A stretch of 5,192 nucleotides of DNA from JAABSP01 sp011390135 (GTDB lineage: Bacteria > Desulfobacterota > Desulfobacteria > Desulfobacterales > JAABSP01): assembly GCA_011390135.1 (NCBI GenBank), contig JAABSZ010000243.1, positions 1-5,192 on the forward strand, written 5' to 3'. The notes below the pieces were generated by a model. The model was given only the letters and a program-made list of their open reading frames with translations. It had not been told where the DNA came from and did not search any database. Below, piece by piece: positions 4,857 to 5,192 of the stretch. The translations under genes and the position numbers were made by a program. Within the stretch, counting starts at the first letter, position 1. Each line of letters opens with the position of its first letter.

Positions 4857-4933
4857 ATTTCTTCCGTTCTGGTTTTCTTCTATGGTTCTCGTTCTTCTAT
4901 TCTTCTATTCGAGAACGGAAGAACAGGAAGAAT
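4857..4933. repeat. Degenerate TTCTTC repeat cluster with inverted distal units, upstream of the parA promoter
   Basis: Plus-strand units: ATTTCTTC (4857), CGTTCTGG (4865), TTTTCTTC (4873), CGTTCTTC (4890), TATTCTTC (4898). CGTTCTGG and CGTTCTTC are again 25 bp apart. From 4911 the orientation flips to GAGAACG, GAAGAACA (4918) and GAAGAAT (4927), so GGTTCTC/GAGAAC and TTCTTC/GAAGAA arms face each other. The 4721-4995 gap holds no gene; beyond this cluster and the promoter I see nothing in 4936-4995. Confidence 0.7.
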
Positions 4934-4995
4934 GTCACCGATGGTAGGAATGAATTTTGTGGGGGATGCGGAGATGGTCAGACGGGAAGGGCGGC

Positions 4996-5192
4996 CTACT
5001 TCCTGCGCCGGCGTTTCCCATTACCATTCTGGTTCACCCGCTCAAACAAATCCTTGCCGACCTTGAAAAAGGGGAGCTTCTTGGGCCGGATTTCCACCTT
5101 CTCGCCGGTCTTGGGATTCCGGCCGATGTAGCTTTCGTACTCCTTGACGAAGAAGCTGCAGAGCCCCCGGATCTCCACCCGGTCATCCTCGG
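4996..5192 (-). CDS. HU/IHF-family DNA-binding protein, C-terminal part (5' end outside window)
   Basis: The frame is open to the window edge, so this is the last 64-65 residues of a protein of probably 90-105 aa. It shows the HU/IHF beta-sheet and arm: DDRVEIRGLCSFFVKEYES, then GRNPKTGEKVEI with the intercalating proline of the RNP arm motif, and PKKLPFFKVGKDLFERVN as the final strand and helix. The usual GFGSF is GLCSF. The protein ends in a basic NGNGKRRRRK tail. HU/IHF proteins bend DNA in nucleoid organisation, recombination and replication. It cannot be assigned to HU or to IHF alpha/beta from this half. The GTG at 5178 is an internal valine, not the start. It shares orientation with parA but is separated by a 275-bp gap with its own parA promoter; no terminator is evident after its stop. 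Confidence 0.9.
   Translation of the reverse strand, partial: EDDRVEIRGLCSFFVKEYESYIGRNPKTGEKVEIRPKKLPFFKVGKDLFERVNQNGNGKRRRRK

Noticed and set aside
3567..4933. Repeat clusters as a CRISPR array
   Set aside because: The units are 8 bp with 0-9 bp gaps, partly coding, and lack 20-plus bp repeats with unique spacers.

Overview
The window looks like an accessory region of a moderately GC-rich Gram-negative bacterium, probably a plasmid, an integrative element, or a chromosomal locus derived from one. The organism type is inferred from a Sec-exported periplasmic DUF1311 (LprI-type) protein and an HU/IHF C-terminal half whose tail (RNPKTGE, then PKKLPFFKVGK) I associate with Desulfobacterota/deltaproteobacterial IHF-like proteins. 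That placement is tentative. No replication gene, integrase, rRNA, tRNA or CRISPR array is visible.

Left part (1-856): a possible gene tail, then a self-contained single-gene unit with sigma70-like promoter, DUF1311 gene and a textbook intrinsic terminator. A second hairpin, at 779-802, reads the other way and may end the next gene. Middle (857-3250): an AT-rich minus-strand HNH nuclease gene, a divergent plus-strand gene for a winged-helix-like protein with a long acidic linker, and a minus-strand GIY-YIG/DUF4357 protein that converges on it with only 10 bp between.

Right part (3251-4995): a minus-strand cassette of parA (Soj-like, 256 aa), a ribbon-helix-helix (RHH) partner of 129 aa overlapping parA by 14 bp, and a WGR-like 91-aa protein starting 4 bp after the RHH stop. 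The GIY-YIG gene follows 43 bp later and may belong to the same transcript. This is the arrangement of a type Ib partition system: ParA ATPase plus a small RHH DNA-binding adaptor and repressor. The far right edge (4996-5192) carries the C-terminal half of an HU/IHF-family protein.

The most striking signal is an 8-bp element (core TTCTTC on the plus strand, often preceded by YG, i.e. GAAGAACR on the operon strand). It recurs in four clusters over about 1.4 kb: upstream of the parA promoter, in the parA leader, inside the RHH coding sequence, and across the RHH stop/WGR start. Two clusters share the same 25-bp higher-order period (two 8-mers plus a 9-bp spacer), one of them inside a reading frame where 25 is not a multiple of 3. 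This points to DNA-level selection. I propose that these arrays are the centromere/operator of the RHH protein, with part of it embedded in its own gene. Binding is not shown by the sequence alone.
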